Assembly: GCF_900111595.1 (NCBI RefSeq)
Contig: NZ_FOHN01000008.1
Span: 1-64,000 of the forward strand
DNA from: [Clostridium] polysaccharolyticum
GTDB lineage: Bacteria > Bacillota > Clostridia > Lachnospirales > Lachnospiraceae
DNA length: 64,000 bases
Direction: 5' to 3'
Shown: one piece after another, positions 34,369-44,103 of the stretch
How positions within the stretch are numbered: the stretch's first letter is position 1
Layout: each line of letters begins with the position of its first letter
Translations under genes and position numbers: made by a program
The notes under the pieces: generated by a model
Seen by the model: the letters and a program-made list of their open reading frames with translations, nothing else
Told to the model about the DNA's origin: nothing
Databases searched by the model: none

Positions 34369-34635
34369 ATGCCAGCTAATAGAAATGAAAAAGGCGATTC
34401 TCCAATGAAGAGAAGAGGCGGACGTAGAAGAAAGAAAGTTTGTGTATTCTGCGCAGATAAAGAAAACAAAGGTATTGATTACAAAGATGTGAATAAGTTA
34501 AAGAGATATGTATCTGAAAGAGGTAAAATTCTTCCTAGAAGAATTACAGGAAACTGTGCAAAACATCAGAGAGCTCTTACTGTTGCGGTTAAGAGAGCAA
34601 GACACATCGCTTTAATGCCATACACAGTAGAATAG
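34369..34635 (+). CDS. rpsR: 30S ribosomal protein S18, zinc-binding (C+) form
   Basis: The 88-aa product has CVFCADK near residue 25 and NCAKHQR near residue 64, giving the Cys/Cys/Cys/His set of zinc-binding S18 paralogues. The core is [25 protein letters not shown] lies 8 bases before ATG 34369. Last gene of the operon. Confidence 0.96.
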   Translation: MPANRNEKGDSPMKRRGGRRRKKVCVFCADKENKGIDYKDVNKLKRYVSERGKILPRRITGNCAKHQRALTVAVKRARHIALMPYTVE

Positions 34636-34650
34636 TTTGAACGTGAATGA

Positions 34651-34687
34651 GGGCTTGCTGCTTCCAATGGAGGTGGCAGGCTTTTTT
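34651..34687 (+). terminator. Terminator after rpsR
   Basis: GCTTGCTGCTTCC pairs with GAGGTGGCAGGC through several G-U pairs, followed by six Ts. Confidence 0.75.
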
Positions 34688-34688
34688 C

Positions 34689-34701
34689 ATTTGATAGGAA
34701 A
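34689..34701 (+). repeat. Short fragment matching the hairpin-repeat start
   Basis: ATTTGATAGGAAA, one base after the rpsR terminator T run, is identical to the first 13 bases of copy 1 (14991-15003). Nothing else of the repeat follows. Confidence 0.45.
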
Positions 34702-34817
34702 TAATGCTGTGCTTTGTTCAATGCTAGTAAATTGGCCCTACATAAAAATAGCTTTCATTATATTGAAAATAATGTTATAATAAAAGTTACTGTTAGATTC
34801 AAATAAGGAGTAGGAGA

Positions 34818-36869
34818 ATGAAAACAAAGGGAAAGCTAAGGGGTTCATTGAAGTCGTATCTTAGATTGCCATTAATGTTATCTGTTTTATTGATTATTAT
34901 GGACCTTAGCATATTTTGTGTAGATAGAGAAGCGGGGTTATTAATGACAGGATATGTAATTGTATATTTAGTAATCTCGGTATCCATATTCTTTTATAAA
35001 AATGCAAAGATAAACAGTGATCTGGTTGATTTTGCATTAAGTTATGGACAAGTGCAAAAGCAGCTTGTAAAGGAGATGGCACTTCCATATGCCATCTTAG
35101 ATAGCGAAGGCCGTTTGCTTTGGGGGAATGATGAATTTATGTCTATTATTGAACATGAATCATCTGCAAGAAGAAATATTGCTAATGTACTTCCAGGGAT
35201 TCATCAGGAAGCATTTCCAAGAGATGCACAGGATGAGGAAGTGAATATAACCTATCAGGATGCAGACTACCGTGTGATTATGCGCAGAATTATTGTTGGT
35301 GATTTTGAGGAAAGTGAAGATTATCTTGTTGATAATATTTCGGAAGGCCAGAATATCCTGATTGCCATGTACATGTTTGACGAGACGGAAAAGAATGCTT
35401 ATATGAAAGAAAATAAAGACCAGCGAATGATTGCAGGTCTTGTATATATTGATAATTATGAAGAAGCATTGGAAAGTATTGATGAGGTTCGCCGTTCTCT
35501 TTTAATTGCTTTAATTGATCGAAAAATTAATAAGTATTTTCAGAATATAGATGCCTTAGTTAAAAAGCTAGAAAAAGACAAATACTTATTGATTTTCAAA
35601 CAGAAATATTTAAATGAATTGCAGGCTTCCAGGTTTTCGTTACTGGATGAAGTAAAAGCTGTGAATATTGGAAATGATATGGCTGTAACAATAAGCATTG
35701 GATTAGGTGTAAATGGTGAGAATTATGCAAGAAGTTATGAATTCGCAAGAGCAGCAATTGATCTGGCGCTAGGCAGAGGCGGAGATCAGGCAGTAGTAAA
35801 AGAAGGCGAAAAAATCGTATACTATGGAGGAAAGAGCGTACAGATGCAAAAAACGACTCGTGTAAAAGCAAGGGTTAAGGCACATGCGCTTAAAGAACTT
35901 GTGGAAGCCAAGGATAAGGTGGTTATCATGGGGCATAGTATAGGAGACGTAGATTCTTTTGGAGCCGCAATTGGTATTTACCGGATTGCAAAGACATTAG
36001 GTAAGAAAGCGAATATTGTTATAAATGATGTTACGAAAACGGTACGTCCCATTCTTAAGAGATTTACAGAGGTTGCGGATTACGAAAGTGACATGTTTGT
36101 AAATGGTTTACAGGCAAAAGAAATTGTGGATGCCAATACATTATTAGTTGTAGTGGATGTTAATCGGCCAAGCTATACAGAGTGTCCAGAGCTTTTGGGC
36201 TTAACAAAAACAATTGTAGTTTTTGATCATCATAGACAGACTGGAGAAAGCATTGAAAATGCAGTGCTTTCCTATATTGAACCATATGCATCTTCTACAT
36301 GTGAGATGGTTGCAGAGATGCTTCAGTATATAGGAGACGGTTTGAGACTGCGTTCAATAGAATCGGATGCCTTATATTCCGGCATTATAATAGATACAGA
36401 TAATTTCCAGACGAAAACAGGAGTAAGAACATTTGAAGCGGCAGCATTTTTAAGAAGAAATGGTGCTGATATCACGAAGATACGTAAATCGTTACGTTCG
36501 GATGTGGACGAGTATCAGGTCCGGGCAGCTGCTGTTCGTGATGTTGAAGTTTATCTGGATGTATTTGCTATAACAGGATGTAATGCTCAGAATACGGAGA
36601 GCCCAACGGTAGTCGGGGCCCAGGTAGCTAATGAGTTATTGAATATTAATAATATAAAAGCTTCCTTTGTCCTGACGGAGTTTGCAGGAAAAGTCTATAT
36701 CAGTGCAAGATCTATTGATGAAGTTAATGTCCAGATTATCATGGAACAATTAGGTGGCGGTGGACATATGAGTGTTGCCGGTGCCCAGCTTGTAAATGTA
36801 TCCGTAGAAGAAGCTAGAGATATTTTAAAAGAGACTTTAGATAAGATGAAAAAGGAAGGAGAATTATAA
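34818..36869 (+). CDS. gdpP: Cyclic-di-AMP phosphodiesterase GdpP
   Basis: The 683-aa product has two N-terminal membrane helices (about 15-55), a PAS-like sensor (about 80-150), a degenerate GGDEF domain (about 190-310) and DHH/DHHA1 domains. The catalytic metal ligands are visible: [13 protein letters not shown] (about 371), VVDVNRP, FDHH (about 468) and [12 protein letters not shown] (about 646). It hydrolyses c-di-AMP to pApA and so sets potassium and turgor responses. It overlaps rplI by one base, in the common gdpP-rplI-dnaB order. Confidence 0.94.
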   Translation: MKTKGKLRGSLKSYLRLPLMLSVLLIIMDLSIFCVDREAGLLMTGYVIVYLVISVSIFFYKNAKINSDLVDFALSYGQVQKQLVKEMALPYAILDSEGRLLWGNDEFMSIIEHESSARRNIANVLPGIHQEAFPRDAQDEEVNITYQDADYRVIMRRIIVGDFEESEDYLVDNISEGQNILIAMYMFDETEKNAYMKENKDQRMIAGLVYIDNYEEALESIDEVRRSLLIALIDRKINKYFQNIDALVKKLEKDKYLLIFKQKYLNELQASRFSLLDEVKAVNIGNDMAVTISIGLGVNGENYARSYEFARAAIDLALGRGGDQAVVKEGEKIVYYGGKSVQMQKTTRVKARVKAHALKELVEAKDKVVIMGHSIGDVDSFGAAIGIYRIAKTLGKKANIVINDVTKTVRPILKRFTEVADYESDMFVNGLQAKEIVDANTLLVVVDVNRPSYTECPELLGLTKTIVVFDHHRQTGESIENAVLSYIEPYASSTCEMVAEMLQYIGDGLRLRSIESDALYSGIIIDTDNFQTKTGVRTFEAAAFLRRNGADITKIRKSLRSDVDEYQVRAAAVRDVEVYLDVFAITGCNAQNTESPTVVGAQVANELLNINNIKASFVLTEFAGKVYISARSIDEVNVQIIMEQLGGGGHMSVAGAQLVNVSVEEARDILKETLDKMKKEGEL

Positions 36870-37315
36870 TGCAGGTAATTTTATTGCAAGATGTGAAATC
36901 ATTAGGGAAAAAAGGGGAAACAGTTAAGGTAAATGACGGATATGCAAGAAACTTTATTCTTCCTAAAAAGCTAGGAGTAGAAGCGAATGCAAAGAATTTG
37001 AATGATTTAAAGCTTCAGAAAGCCAATGAAGAAAAGAAAGCTTTGGAAATTTTAGAAGAAGCAAAAGCATTTGCAGAAGCGTTAAAAGATAAAGAAGTAA
37101 TTGTAAAATTGAAATCAGGAAATGACGGAAAAACTTTCGGTTCCATTTCTACAAAGGAGATTGCACATGCTGCAAAGGAACAGCTAGGTTATGATATTGA
37201 TAAAAAGAAAATGCATTTAGCAGACCAGATTCGTTCTTTAGGTGTTTACAATGTGCCTATTAAGCTGCATCCAAAAGTAACTGGCGAATTGAAGGTAAAA
37301 GTTCAAGAATTATAA
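36869..37315 (+). CDS. rplI: 50S ribosomal protein L9
   Basis: The 148-aa product has an N-terminal rRNA-binding domain ([21 protein letters not shown], then [13 protein letters not shown]), a long connecting helix, and the C-terminal domain [16 protein letters not shown]. Complete. It is translationally coupled to gdpP (TAATG). Confidence 0.97.
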   Translation: MQVILLQDVKSLGKKGETVKVNDGYARNFILPKKLGVEANAKNLNDLKLQKANEEKKALEILEEAKAFAEALKDKEVIVKLKSGNDGKTFGSISTKEIAHAAKEQLGYDIDKKKMHLADQIRSLGVYNVPIKLHPKVTGELKVKVQEL

Positions 37316-37333
37316 GATATAAGGGTGGCGTAC

Positions 37334-38671
37334 ATGGAAGAGGCAATTATAAAGCGAATACTACCTCATAGTGTGGAAGCTGAACAGTCTGTTGTGGGTT
37401 CTATGATCATGGACAGAGATGCTATCGTTGTTGCTTCGGAAATATTAACCGATGAGGATTTTTATCAAAAACAATATGGTGTTTTATTTGAAACTATGAC
37501 AGAACTCAATAATGAGGGGAAACCCGTTGATTTGGTTACGTTGCAAGATAAGCTAAAGGAAAAAAATGTTCCGCCGGAACTTTGCAGTATTGAATTTATT
37601 GGTGGACTGGTTTCATCAGTACCAACGTCAGCAAATGTGAAACATTATGCTACAATTGTAAAAGAAAAGTCAGTGCTTCGTAATCTGATTCGTGTAACAG
37701 AAAGTATAACAAACGACTGTTATTTAGGAAACGAATCTGTTGAGGAACTGCTTGAAATAACGGAAAAGAAAGTATTTGATATTGTGCAGAATCGTGGCTC
37801 AACGGATTTTGTCAGCATACAGGATATTGTTATCAACGCCATTGAGAGTATTGAGGCCGCATCGAAGAGTAAGGGAACGGTTACTGGTATTGCCACTGGG
37901 TTTTATGATCTGGATTATAAGATGGCAGGGTTACAGCCTTCCGATTTGATTCTGGTTGCTGCCAGGCCATCTATGGGAAAAACAGCGTTTGTATTGAATA
38001 TTGCGGAGTATGTAGCGGTTAAATCGGGGATTACTACAGCGATATTTAGTCTGGAAATGTCGAAGGAGCAGCTAGTAAAGCGTATTCTTGCTATGAATTC
38101 TAAAGTAGATTCTCAGAAAATCCGTAGTGGTGAGCTTCAGGATGATGACTGGGTAAAGCTTGTGGAAAGTGCAAATTTCATTGGCAATTCTAATCTGATT
38201 ATCGATGATACACCAGGTATCTCTATTAGTGAATTACGTTCTAAGTGCCGTAAATTTAAGCTAGAGAAGAATTTAGGACTTATTATAATTGATTACTTGC
38301 AGCTTATGTCAGGTGGTAAGAAAATAGAGTCTAGACAGCAGGAAATTTCAGATATTTCCCGTTCATTAAAGGCACTAGCGAGAGAGATTAATGCTCCAGT
38401 TATTGCACTTTCACAGTTGAGCCGTGCTGTTGAGCAAAGACCAGATAAACGGCCGATACTTTCGGATCTTCGTGAATCTGGAGCGATTGAGCAGGATGCG
38501 GATGTGGTAATGTTTATTTACCGTGATGAGTATTATAATCATGATTCTGAAGAAGCTGGAATTTCAGAAATTATTATCGGAAAGCAAAGAAATGGTCCAA
38601 CGGGTACTGTAAAACTTGGCTGGCAATCACAATATACAAAGTTTGTTAATCTGGAGAGAGAACGCTCGTAA
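37334..38671 (+). CDS. dnaB: Replicative DNA helicase DnaB
   Basis: The 445-aa hexameric 5'-3' helicase of the replication fork (called DnaC in Bacillus). The N-terminal domain (PHSVEAEQSVVGSMI) precedes a RecA-like core with Walker A ARPSMGKTAF (about residue 210), LIIIDYLQLM and the arginine-finger region SDLRESGAIEQDADVV. There is no intein. ATG 37334 is chosen because AAGGGTGG lies just upstream; a GTG at 37325 overlaps that site. Confidence 0.96.
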   Translation: MEEAIIKRILPHSVEAEQSVVGSMIMDRDAIVVASEILTDEDFYQKQYGVLFETMTELNNEGKPVDLVTLQDKLKEKNVPPELCSIEFIGGLVSSVPTSANVKHYATIVKEKSVLRNLIRVTESITNDCYLGNESVEELLEITEKKVFDIVQNRGSTDFVSIQDIVINAIESIEAASKSKGTVTGIATGFYDLDYKMAGLQPSDLILVAARPSMGKTAFVLNIAEYVAVKSGITTAIFSLEMSKEQLVKRILAMNSKVDSQKIRSGELQDDDWVKLVESANFIGNSNLIIDDTPGISISELRSKCRKFKLEKNLGLIIIDYLQLMSGGKKIESRQQEISDISRSLKALAREINAPVIALSQLSRAVEQRPDKRPILSDLRESGAIEQDADVVMFIYRDEYYNHDSEEAGISEIIIGKQRNGPTGTVKLGWQSQYTKFVNLERERS

Positions 38672-38688
38672 AGAGGGTTCTCTTCTTC
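38658..38688 (+). terminator. Terminator after dnaB
   Basis: GAGAACGCTC pairs with GAGGGTTCTC across the stop codon, with a pyrimidine-rich tail (TTCTTC). Confidence 0.5.
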
Positions 38689-38775
38689 AAAGTGTAAAAA
38701 ATGTATTATAATCATAAATAAAAAAGAAAGGAAATGTGATATTTAGCTTATATAAGTATCATACACAAGAATATA

Positions 38776-39346
38776 ATGAATAATAAGTATTTTATATCAA
38801 TAATGTGTGGATATATCATATATTTTCTGTTTTGTCTTTGTGAATTTTTTAAAGTGAATTATCTATATAATTCAATAAGTAAATTAATAAGTGACGTTGG
38901 TACATTTCAATACTTAATTAACGAAGAAAACATAATTAATGGTTGCTATCATAGAAGAATTGTTTTTTCGCAGTTTTATTCTTCAGATAATGTTAAAGTA
39001 TTATCAAAAGAAAGGCGTTAGGGCAGATATATTAGTTATATTGTTAAATAGTGTTATGTTTGCCTTTATGCATATATTCAATTTATTTTTGCAAATAGAA
39101 ACAATAGGTTATATAGGGGTATTTCAGAGTTATTTGATAATAAGTTTACTTGGAATTCTACTTGCTGTAAGTTACTATTTATATGATAATGTTATTGTCT
39201 GTATATACATACATATGGGGTTTAATATAATATCTTCATTGGCTATAGGTAATAATCCTGTAATATATATTTTGTTATATATGATACTGCTTGCGTTCAT
39301 TATCTTTTGGCTGAAAATAATGAATGTAAAGAAGATTGAGAATTGA
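38776..39346 (+). pseudogene. Frameshifted CPBP-family (CAAX protease-like) membrane protein
   Basis: Two overlapping frames together make one short CPBP protein. Frame one (38776-39021) supplies a transmembrane start and runs to about NEENII. Frame two (from about 38939, +1) carries the catalytic motifs: EELFFRSFIL, FAFMHI and HMGFNIISS. These give the EExxxR, FxxxH and HxxxN set. A stop just before 38939 in frame two shows that the switch must occur near 38936-38945. No ribosome site fits 38776. CPBP proteins process or give immunity to bacteriocins, or cleave prenylated targets. The downstream part could still be translated alone. Confidence 0.6.
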
Positions 39347-39584
39347 ACTAGAATAGGTTCATTATTGTATTATGATAGAAATAGAATCTGAAAACATTGA
39401 ATTTATTGGTTTGGAAATTCTGAGAGCTTACATAATGAAAAGGAGGGGGTAAGCCTGAAACAAAATGGTCATGATTAATCTGTATACGATTTTTAATATT
39501 GTAAATATATATTAAAAATAAAAGGAACAAGACAATTTAAAAGGCAGATAATTTTATTGATGCCTTTCGTAACACAAAGGGAGA

Positions 39585-40377
39585 ATGATAAAAGTGAAGA
39601 ATAAGTTGTTGAGAAAAGCATTAAGTTTGGGTGTAGTGATGTCCGTTTTTATGATACAAAGTGCTATAGCTATTGCAAGTGAAGATACTTCGAAAGAAAT
39701 TAATACAATTTCCAAATTAGAAAAATGTCTCGATCAAATTACTAAGGATAACATAGTTACTAGTGCTGAAAGAAATAAACTTAAAAGTCGCTTAGATTTA
39801 AATGTAGCAAAAGAATATATAGCACAATATAATGATGAAATTGAAAAAGTTATCAATACTAAGAAAGGGGAAAAAAATTACAGACATATATAATGAAAAA
39901 ACAGACACATATATAAGTACATACAAGTATGAAGTGACAGATGTTATATCGGTGGAAGCTAAATTTATTGATGAACCAGAAGTAACCAGTTCATTAGGAA
40001 AAACAACTATTACTAGTGGTGGTGGACCAAAAGAGCTAGGAGATAGAAAATCAACTGGAAAGTATAAAGAAACTATTTTAGGCATTTCATTGTGCGATTT
40101 TAACTTAACATTAGGATATACAATAAATAAGACCAATATGATGACGAGATATTCAAGTACTTCGGGTTCGTCTTCATATGGTTCTCTATCATCTTCATCA
40201 TATATCACTGATAATGTGGCAGCTAAAGTAGGACATGATATGAATTGTATTGGAGATTATACAGTAGATATATTAGGATATGCAACGACTTCTTTATCAC
40301 TTGAGTTAAAAGTAAAATGGTATTCGGGTACTGGAAGTGAGTCAAGATACATTGTTTATACATTATCTAAAATATAA
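39585..40377 (+). pseudogene. Secreted protein of unknown function, interrupted by a frameshift in an A7 tract
   Basis: The first frame (39585-39893) begins with a signal peptide (LLRKALSLGVVMSVFMIQSA, cleavage near AIA) and a charged helical segment. The second frame, +1 from the A7 run at 39871-39877, continues as KITDIYNEKTDTYISTYKY and a beta-rich, Ser-rich C-terminus to 40377. With one base fewer in A7 (or in the G4 before it), a single protein of about 263 aa results. I do not recognise the family. A CPBP gene just upstream makes an exported antimicrobial or surface peptide conceivable. It could also be phase variable. Confidence 0.55.
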
Positions 40378-40389
40378 AGTTGCTTTATT

Positions 40390-40422
40390 GTGGTTTTCTT
40401 AGTAAAAGAGAACCACTTTTTT
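40390..40422 (+). terminator. Terminator after the frameshifted secreted protein
   Basis: GTGGTT pairs with AACCAC, with further pairing inside, followed by six Ts. Confidence 0.75.
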
Positions 40423-40607
40423 ATATTCCCAAATATTATTTTGATTTTAGAATCCTAAAACTATTTCTTACAAATAACTAAAAACTTACTTCAGCAATAC
40501 GTGTAGGAGTTGATGCTTACTTTCTTAAAGCAGTATTCTTTTTTCTTTAATAAAATTAAATCTTATTTATAAATGTTTAATAAAGTTAAAATAATTCTTT
40601 AATATTA

Positions 40608-40636
40608 TTGAATTTGTTTGCATTGTGATGTATAGT
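40608..40636 (+). promoter_or_regulatory. Promoter of the DUF2089 gene pair
   Basis: TTGAAT (40608-40613), 17-base spacer, TATAGT (40631-40636). The region 40423-40607 before it holds no recognised feature. Confidence 0.6.
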
Positions 40637-40659
40637 AAAAAAGAAAGGAGGAATATCTA

Positions 40660-40962
40660 GTGAGCATTCGTGTTCTTCCAGGGTGGATGGTGAATTTGGA
40701 ATCTGAGGATATCAACTTTATTAAAAATTTTTTATTAGCATCAGGCTCATTAAAAGAAATTGCAAAACAATACAATGTAACCTATCCAACTGTTAGAAAT
40801 CGGTTAGATAAGTTAATAAAAAAGATAGAATTAAATAATACATTGGAAGATGATAGCTATATTACATTAATAAAAAACATGGCCCTTAATGAGAGAATTG
40901 ATTTTGATACAGCTAAAATTTTAATAAGCGAATACAGAAATATTCAGAAAGAAGGTAATTAA
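40660..40962 (+). CDS. DUF2089-family protein, probable HTH regulator
   Basis: The 100-aa product contains a helix-turn-helix: ASGSLKEIAKQYNVTYPTVRNRLDKLIKKI (residues about 28-57). IRVLPGWMVNLESEDINFIKNF and the IDFDTAKILISEY tail are typical of DUF2089. The start is GTG 40660, with AGGAGGAAT 8 bases before. It is directly followed by a membrane protein gene (zero gap), suggesting a regulator and membrane partner pair. Confidence 0.75.
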   Translation: MSIRVLPGWMVNLESEDINFIKNFLLASGSLKEIAKQYNVTYPTVRNRLDKLIKKIELNNTLEDDSYITLIKNMALNERIDFDTAKILISEYRNIQKEGN

Positions 40963-41391
40963 ATGACGAAGATTGTTTTTATTTTAGCCATAAGAGCAAT
41001 TTTGATAATTGCGGTTGTCTGTTTTATTCAGTACTTATTAGCTAAAAGAGCTAATAAGCTGCTAGGAACAGTTATTCCCATGATCTTATTTGTATTTTCG
41101 TTGATTTTCTGTGCATATACTACAGTAACGAGAAAAGATACATATAAAGTAACGACATCAAATCATACATATGAGTATAAGGATGAGGCAAAGTGTATGG
41201 AGAAACAGGAACAACTGCAGAATCAAAATATAGCATATGCTGTTAAGAAATCCTATAATGGATTTTCAACAAAAAATATTATAGGATACTTCTTTGGGAT
41301 AAATGTTATAGCCGTTATTCTGCTGATGGAATACTTTTTTGTTAAAAAAAGATATGTCCGCAGAATGCATATGGAGATTAGAGATCTTTGA
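40963..41391 (+). CDS. Small membrane protein paired with DUF2089
   Basis: The 142-aa product has about three membrane helices (residues 4-25, 35-55 and 105-125) and a central hydrophilic loop containing KVTTSNHTYEYKDEAKCMEKQ. ATG 40963 is the base after the DUF2089 stop codon, so translation is coupled. The family and function are not recognised. Confidence 0.65.
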   Translation: MTKIVFILAIRAILIIAVVCFIQYLLAKRANKLLGTVIPMILFVFSLIFCAYTTVTRKDTYKVTTSNHTYEYKDEAKCMEKQEQLQNQNIAYAVKKSYNGFSTKNIIGYFFGINVIAVILLMEYFFVKKRYVRRMHMEIRDL

Positions 41392-41411
41392 TTTATGTTG
41401 TATAGAAGGAG

Positions 41412-41473
41412 TGCAAAGTGTAAATTCTCTCAAGACTGTACCACGAAAGTGTGAGGAATTTACACTTTGCTTT
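41412..41473 (+). terminator. Long inverted repeat, probable terminator
   Basis: GCAAAGTGTAAATTC (41412-41426) pairs perfectly with GAATTTACACTTTGC (41456-41470). Only a short T run (TTT) follows. Confidence 0.55.
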
Positions 41474-41594
41474 AAAAAGGTCTATTATTAAAAACATGTC
41501 TTATAAAAGTGATTTGCCGTCGTATTACATACTTCATTGACAACTTGGGTAAAAAGATGTCTATCATTTCTGTGTATAAAAGGGTAATTTCTAT

Positions 41595-41622
41595 TTGAAA
41601 TCAAGAAATGCTATGGTATAAT
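41595..41622 (+). promoter_or_regulatory. Promoter of the MerR gene
   Basis: TTGAAA (41595-41600), 16-base spacer, TATAAT (41617-41622). Confidence 0.7.
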
Positions 41623-41663
41623 GTGTTGTATGGAAATAATTTACATATTCTAGGAGGAGTATC

Positions 41664-42368
41664 ATGAGTCAAGTTAGGTACATTATATCGGATGCATCAA
41701 AAAAAATAGATGTGGAACCACATGTATTACGGTACTGGGAGGAAGAACTCGGCGTGAAAGTTCCTCGAAACGAGATGGGACATAGATACTATCGCGAAGA
41801 GGATATCGAGTTGTTTAAGAGTATAAAGTTTTTAAAAGAACAAGGATTTCAGTTACGTGCAATAAAGATGGTGCTTTCTGATGTAAGAAAAATTGGACAA
41901 CTTGATAAAAAGAAAATGAACATGCTTAAAGACGAGCTGAATGCTCAGGTATTATGCATGGATCAGACTGCTAGTGAACATGTAGAGAAAAAAGAAGATT
42001 CCATTATGGGACAAGCTTTTGAGGCACAAAAGGAAACAATGGAAAATGAAGTATGTGCTGCCAGTCCTGAACCAGTTGATACCCAAAGTGAGCCTAAAGT
42101 TGCGCAGTTCAAAGTTATCATGAATAATATTATCATGGAGGCATTAAGAGAGAATAACTTAGAATTATCGAAAGCAGTTAGTTCCAATGTTTCTGAAAGC
42201 GTATTAAAGGAAATGGATTATATGATGCGCATGAAAGAGGAACGGGAGGAAGAACGTTTCAAACGATTAGATGATTCGATTCGATCTAAGCAGAAAGCGC
42301 GCAAAGAGATATCTGCAACCAGAGAAAAGAGAAAAAAGAAAAGAATGTTTCATAAGAAAGCAGAATAG
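41664..42368 (+). CDS. MerR-family regulator with coiled-coil tail
   Basis: The 234-aa product has an N-terminal MerR winged helix (VRYIISDASKKIDVEPHVLRYW, then the wing RNEMGHRYYREEDIELF). Helices with LKEQGFQLRAIKMVL follow. The C-terminal half is charged and helical (EEREEERFKRLDDSIRSKQK) with no ligand-binding domain. This build resembles RacA/anchor-like MerR proteins more than drug sensors. GGAGGAG precedes ATG 41664; single gene. Confidence 0.82.
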   Translation: MSQVRYIISDASKKIDVEPHVLRYWEEELGVKVPRNEMGHRYYREEDIELFKSIKFLKEQGFQLRAIKMVLSDVRKIGQLDKKKMNMLKDELNAQVLCMDQTASEHVEKKEDSIMGQAFEAQKETMENEVCAASPEPVDTQSEPKVAQFKVIMNNIIMEALRENNLELSKAVSSNVSESVLKEMDYMMRMKEEREEERFKRLDDSIRSKQKARKEISATREKRKKKRMFHKKAE

Positions 42369-42393
42369 GATGTGGATAGCCCAAAACAAAAAT

Positions 42394-42424
42394 AACTCAT
42401 TAAATAGTTTTAATGAGTTTTTTT
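42394..42424 (+). terminator. Terminator after the MerR gene
   Basis: AACTCATTAAA pairs with TTTAATGAGTT, followed by a T run. Confidence 0.85.
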
Positions 42425-42432
42425 GTGTCTTA

Positions 42433-42633
42433 TTAAGCTTCTAATTTTGCGTTTAAAGCAGCTACGACTTCATCGGCATCTAAACCATGAACCATGCAAG
42501 CTTCTTCAAGGGATTCTCCTTGAGCAGATGGACAGCCGATACAGTGCATGCCAGCATCTAATAAAACAGGAATTAAATTGGAATCAACTGCAATGATATC
42601 ATGTATAATCATGTCTTTTGTTATTTTTGCCAT
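42433..42633 (-). CDS. DUF1858 domain protein
   Basis: The 66-aa product is a stand-alone DUF1858 domain: ITKDMIIHDIIAVDSNLIPV, then GMHCIGCPSAQGESLEEAC. The CxxC pair (HCIGC) suggests a redox or Fe-S link, as in hybrid-cluster protein operons. AGGAGGCAAT precedes the ATG on the minus strand. It is divergent from the ferredoxin gene, which fits a redox role. Confidence 0.85.
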   Translation of the reverse strand: MAKITKDMIIHDIIAVDSNLIPVLLDAGMHCIGCPSAQGESLEEACMVHGLDADEVVAALNAKLEA

Positions 42634-42796
42634 TATATTGCCTCCTATAAAATAAATTATGGTTTTATTATATTCGTACAGATTTCACACGTCAAGGTAT
42701 AGAACTGCATTAATTCTAAAACATATGCTTTAATGCTTGTATTATCTAAAGTATTATATTAAAATGTATATATTACTTATGAAGGAGGATAAGAAA

Positions 42797-42967
42797 ATGG
42801 CATTTGTTATTAATGATGGTTGCGTAAGCTGTGGAGCATGCGCTGGTGAATGTCCAGTAGGTGCAATTTCTGAAGGTGATAGCAAGTATGAAATCGATGC
42901 CGATGCTTGCATCAGCTGTGGTTCATGTGCTGCTACATGTCCAACAGGATCTATTTCCGAAGAATAA
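42797..42967 (+). CDS. 2[4Fe-4S] ferredoxin
   Basis: The 56-aa clostridial ferredoxin has two complete clusters: CVSCGACAGECPVGAI and CISCGSCAATCPTGSI. It is the low-potential electron carrier of fermentative metabolism. The start is ATG 42797, with GAAGGAGGAT 6-7 bases upstream. An in-frame ATG 20 codons earlier has no ribosome site and gives a non-ferredoxin extension. Confidence 0.95.
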   Translation: MAFVINDGCVSCGACAGECPVGAISEGDSKYEIDADACISCGSCAATCPTGSISEE

Positions 42968-42987
42968 TTTTTGGAACATAATAATAG

Positions 42988-43043
42988 AAAAGCTGCCTGT
43001 CAACGGTCCTTTAGGGAGAATCTGGCTGACAGGCAGCTTTTTT
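42988..43043 (+). terminator. Terminator after ferredoxin
   Basis: AAAAGCTGCCTGTCA pairs with TGACAGGCAGCTTTT, with a T run beyond. It can also serve the convergent mecA gene. Confidence 0.85.
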
Positions 43044-43085
43044 CTTTATAAAAACTTTCCGATGTCAAATTCCTGAATTACCATT

Positions 43086-43862
43086 CTACATATTTGCAAG
43101 AATCTGAACCGCATTTGATTTTAATATACATTCGTAGTGTTCTTTAAAGTATTCTAAAGTAGCATAAGTTGTTTTCTCAGCAATTCCATATTCAGATACA
43201 ATGTTGCATATCTTATTGAATTCTTCTGGAGAATGATTTGTTTTGCTGATGCATAAATAATATACTCCAGTCTGAGGGTTTTTATAAACCTGATTCTCAC
43301 CAAAATAATAATGAGACAAATGAGAAGATAAATTAATAATTTCATGAAGATTTACAAATGTAAATACCTTTGTCATATTTGCTGTTATAGTTGATTTGCG
43401 TTGTAAAGGCATCTGTTCATCCTTGCTTGAAGTTTTTGTTTCTGAAAGATGGTTAAATTCTTCCGCCTTCTCACTCTTTCTTTCATCGAGCAGGTCGTTG
43501 ATTTGATCGAAACAATTAATAATTTCATCTACATATGCTTCATCTGTGTCTGTACTCTCAGATTCATCGCTCTGATCAGGTGAAAACTTTGAAAATCTTG
43601 TATCCAGTTCATCGGGATCTTCGACTTTCGTAATGACTAAAACCAAGCACTCAGAAGAAACAGGGATGGCTTCTATCATAAGAGGAATGTCATCTGCTTC
43701 AAAACCAAATTCAGCAGATGCTTGTTGCATCATTTCCCGAAACAGTGCTTTGGCTTTGTCGGTACCGTAAGCTAGTTCGCTGATGCGAAGCTGTCTATCA
43801 ACCAGGTCTGCTTTGCTTAATGTGCAACGTATTTGATTTTCGTTTATTTTTTCGATTTTCAC
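43086..43862 (-). CDS. mecA: Adaptor protein MecA
   Basis: ClpC adaptor that delivers competence and other regulators for degradation. The 258-aa product has the N-terminal substrate-binding domain MKIEKINENQIRCTLSKADL and AKALFREMMQQASAEFGFE. An acidic linker (about 85-135) leads to the C-terminal ClpC-binding domain (KVFTFVNLHEIINLSSHL, VYKNPQTGVYYLCISKTNH). Complete, single gene, divergent from the kinase operon. Confidence 0.9.
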   Translation of the reverse strand: MKIEKINENQIRCTLSKADLVDRQLRISELAYGTDKAKALFREMMQQASAEFGFEADDIPLMIEAIPVSSECLVLVITKVEDPDELDTRFSKFSPDQSDESESTDTDEAYVDEIINCFDQINDLLDERKSEKAEEFNHLSETKTSSKDEQMPLQRKSTITANMTKVFTFVNLHEIINLSSHLSHYYFGENQVYKNPQTGVYYLCISKTNHSPEEFNKICNIVSEYGIAEKTTYATLEYFKEHYECILKSNAVQILANM

Positions 43863-44030
43863 TTAATCACATCCTTCCGATGCTTTCATTACATAGATAG
43901 TGTAAGCTAAAATATATGTTGTATACAAAGTATAATTTAAAAAAATAATAAAGTCAAATTATTTATAGTTTATGTTAAATGTGTACAAAGATAGAAAAAA
44001 AGATTGTATATTAATTTTTCTAAAAAATTA

Positions 44031-44059
44031 TTGAACAATTGGTAAAATGTCGCTATAAT
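44031..44059 (+). promoter_or_regulatory. Promoter of the kinase operon
   Basis: TTGAAC (44031-44036), 17-base spacer, TATAAT (44054-44059). Predicted start near 44066, about 38 bases before the proposed AUU codon. Confidence 0.8.
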
Positions 44060-44103
44060 CTGTTATATGACATAACAAATTAGTAAAAAAAGGAGGTCTG
44101 ATA

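Noticed and set aside
39585-40377. Secreted protein considered as a named bacteriocin family
   Set aside because: No leader, double-Gly or modification-enzyme signature was seen; the CPBP neighbour alone is not enough.
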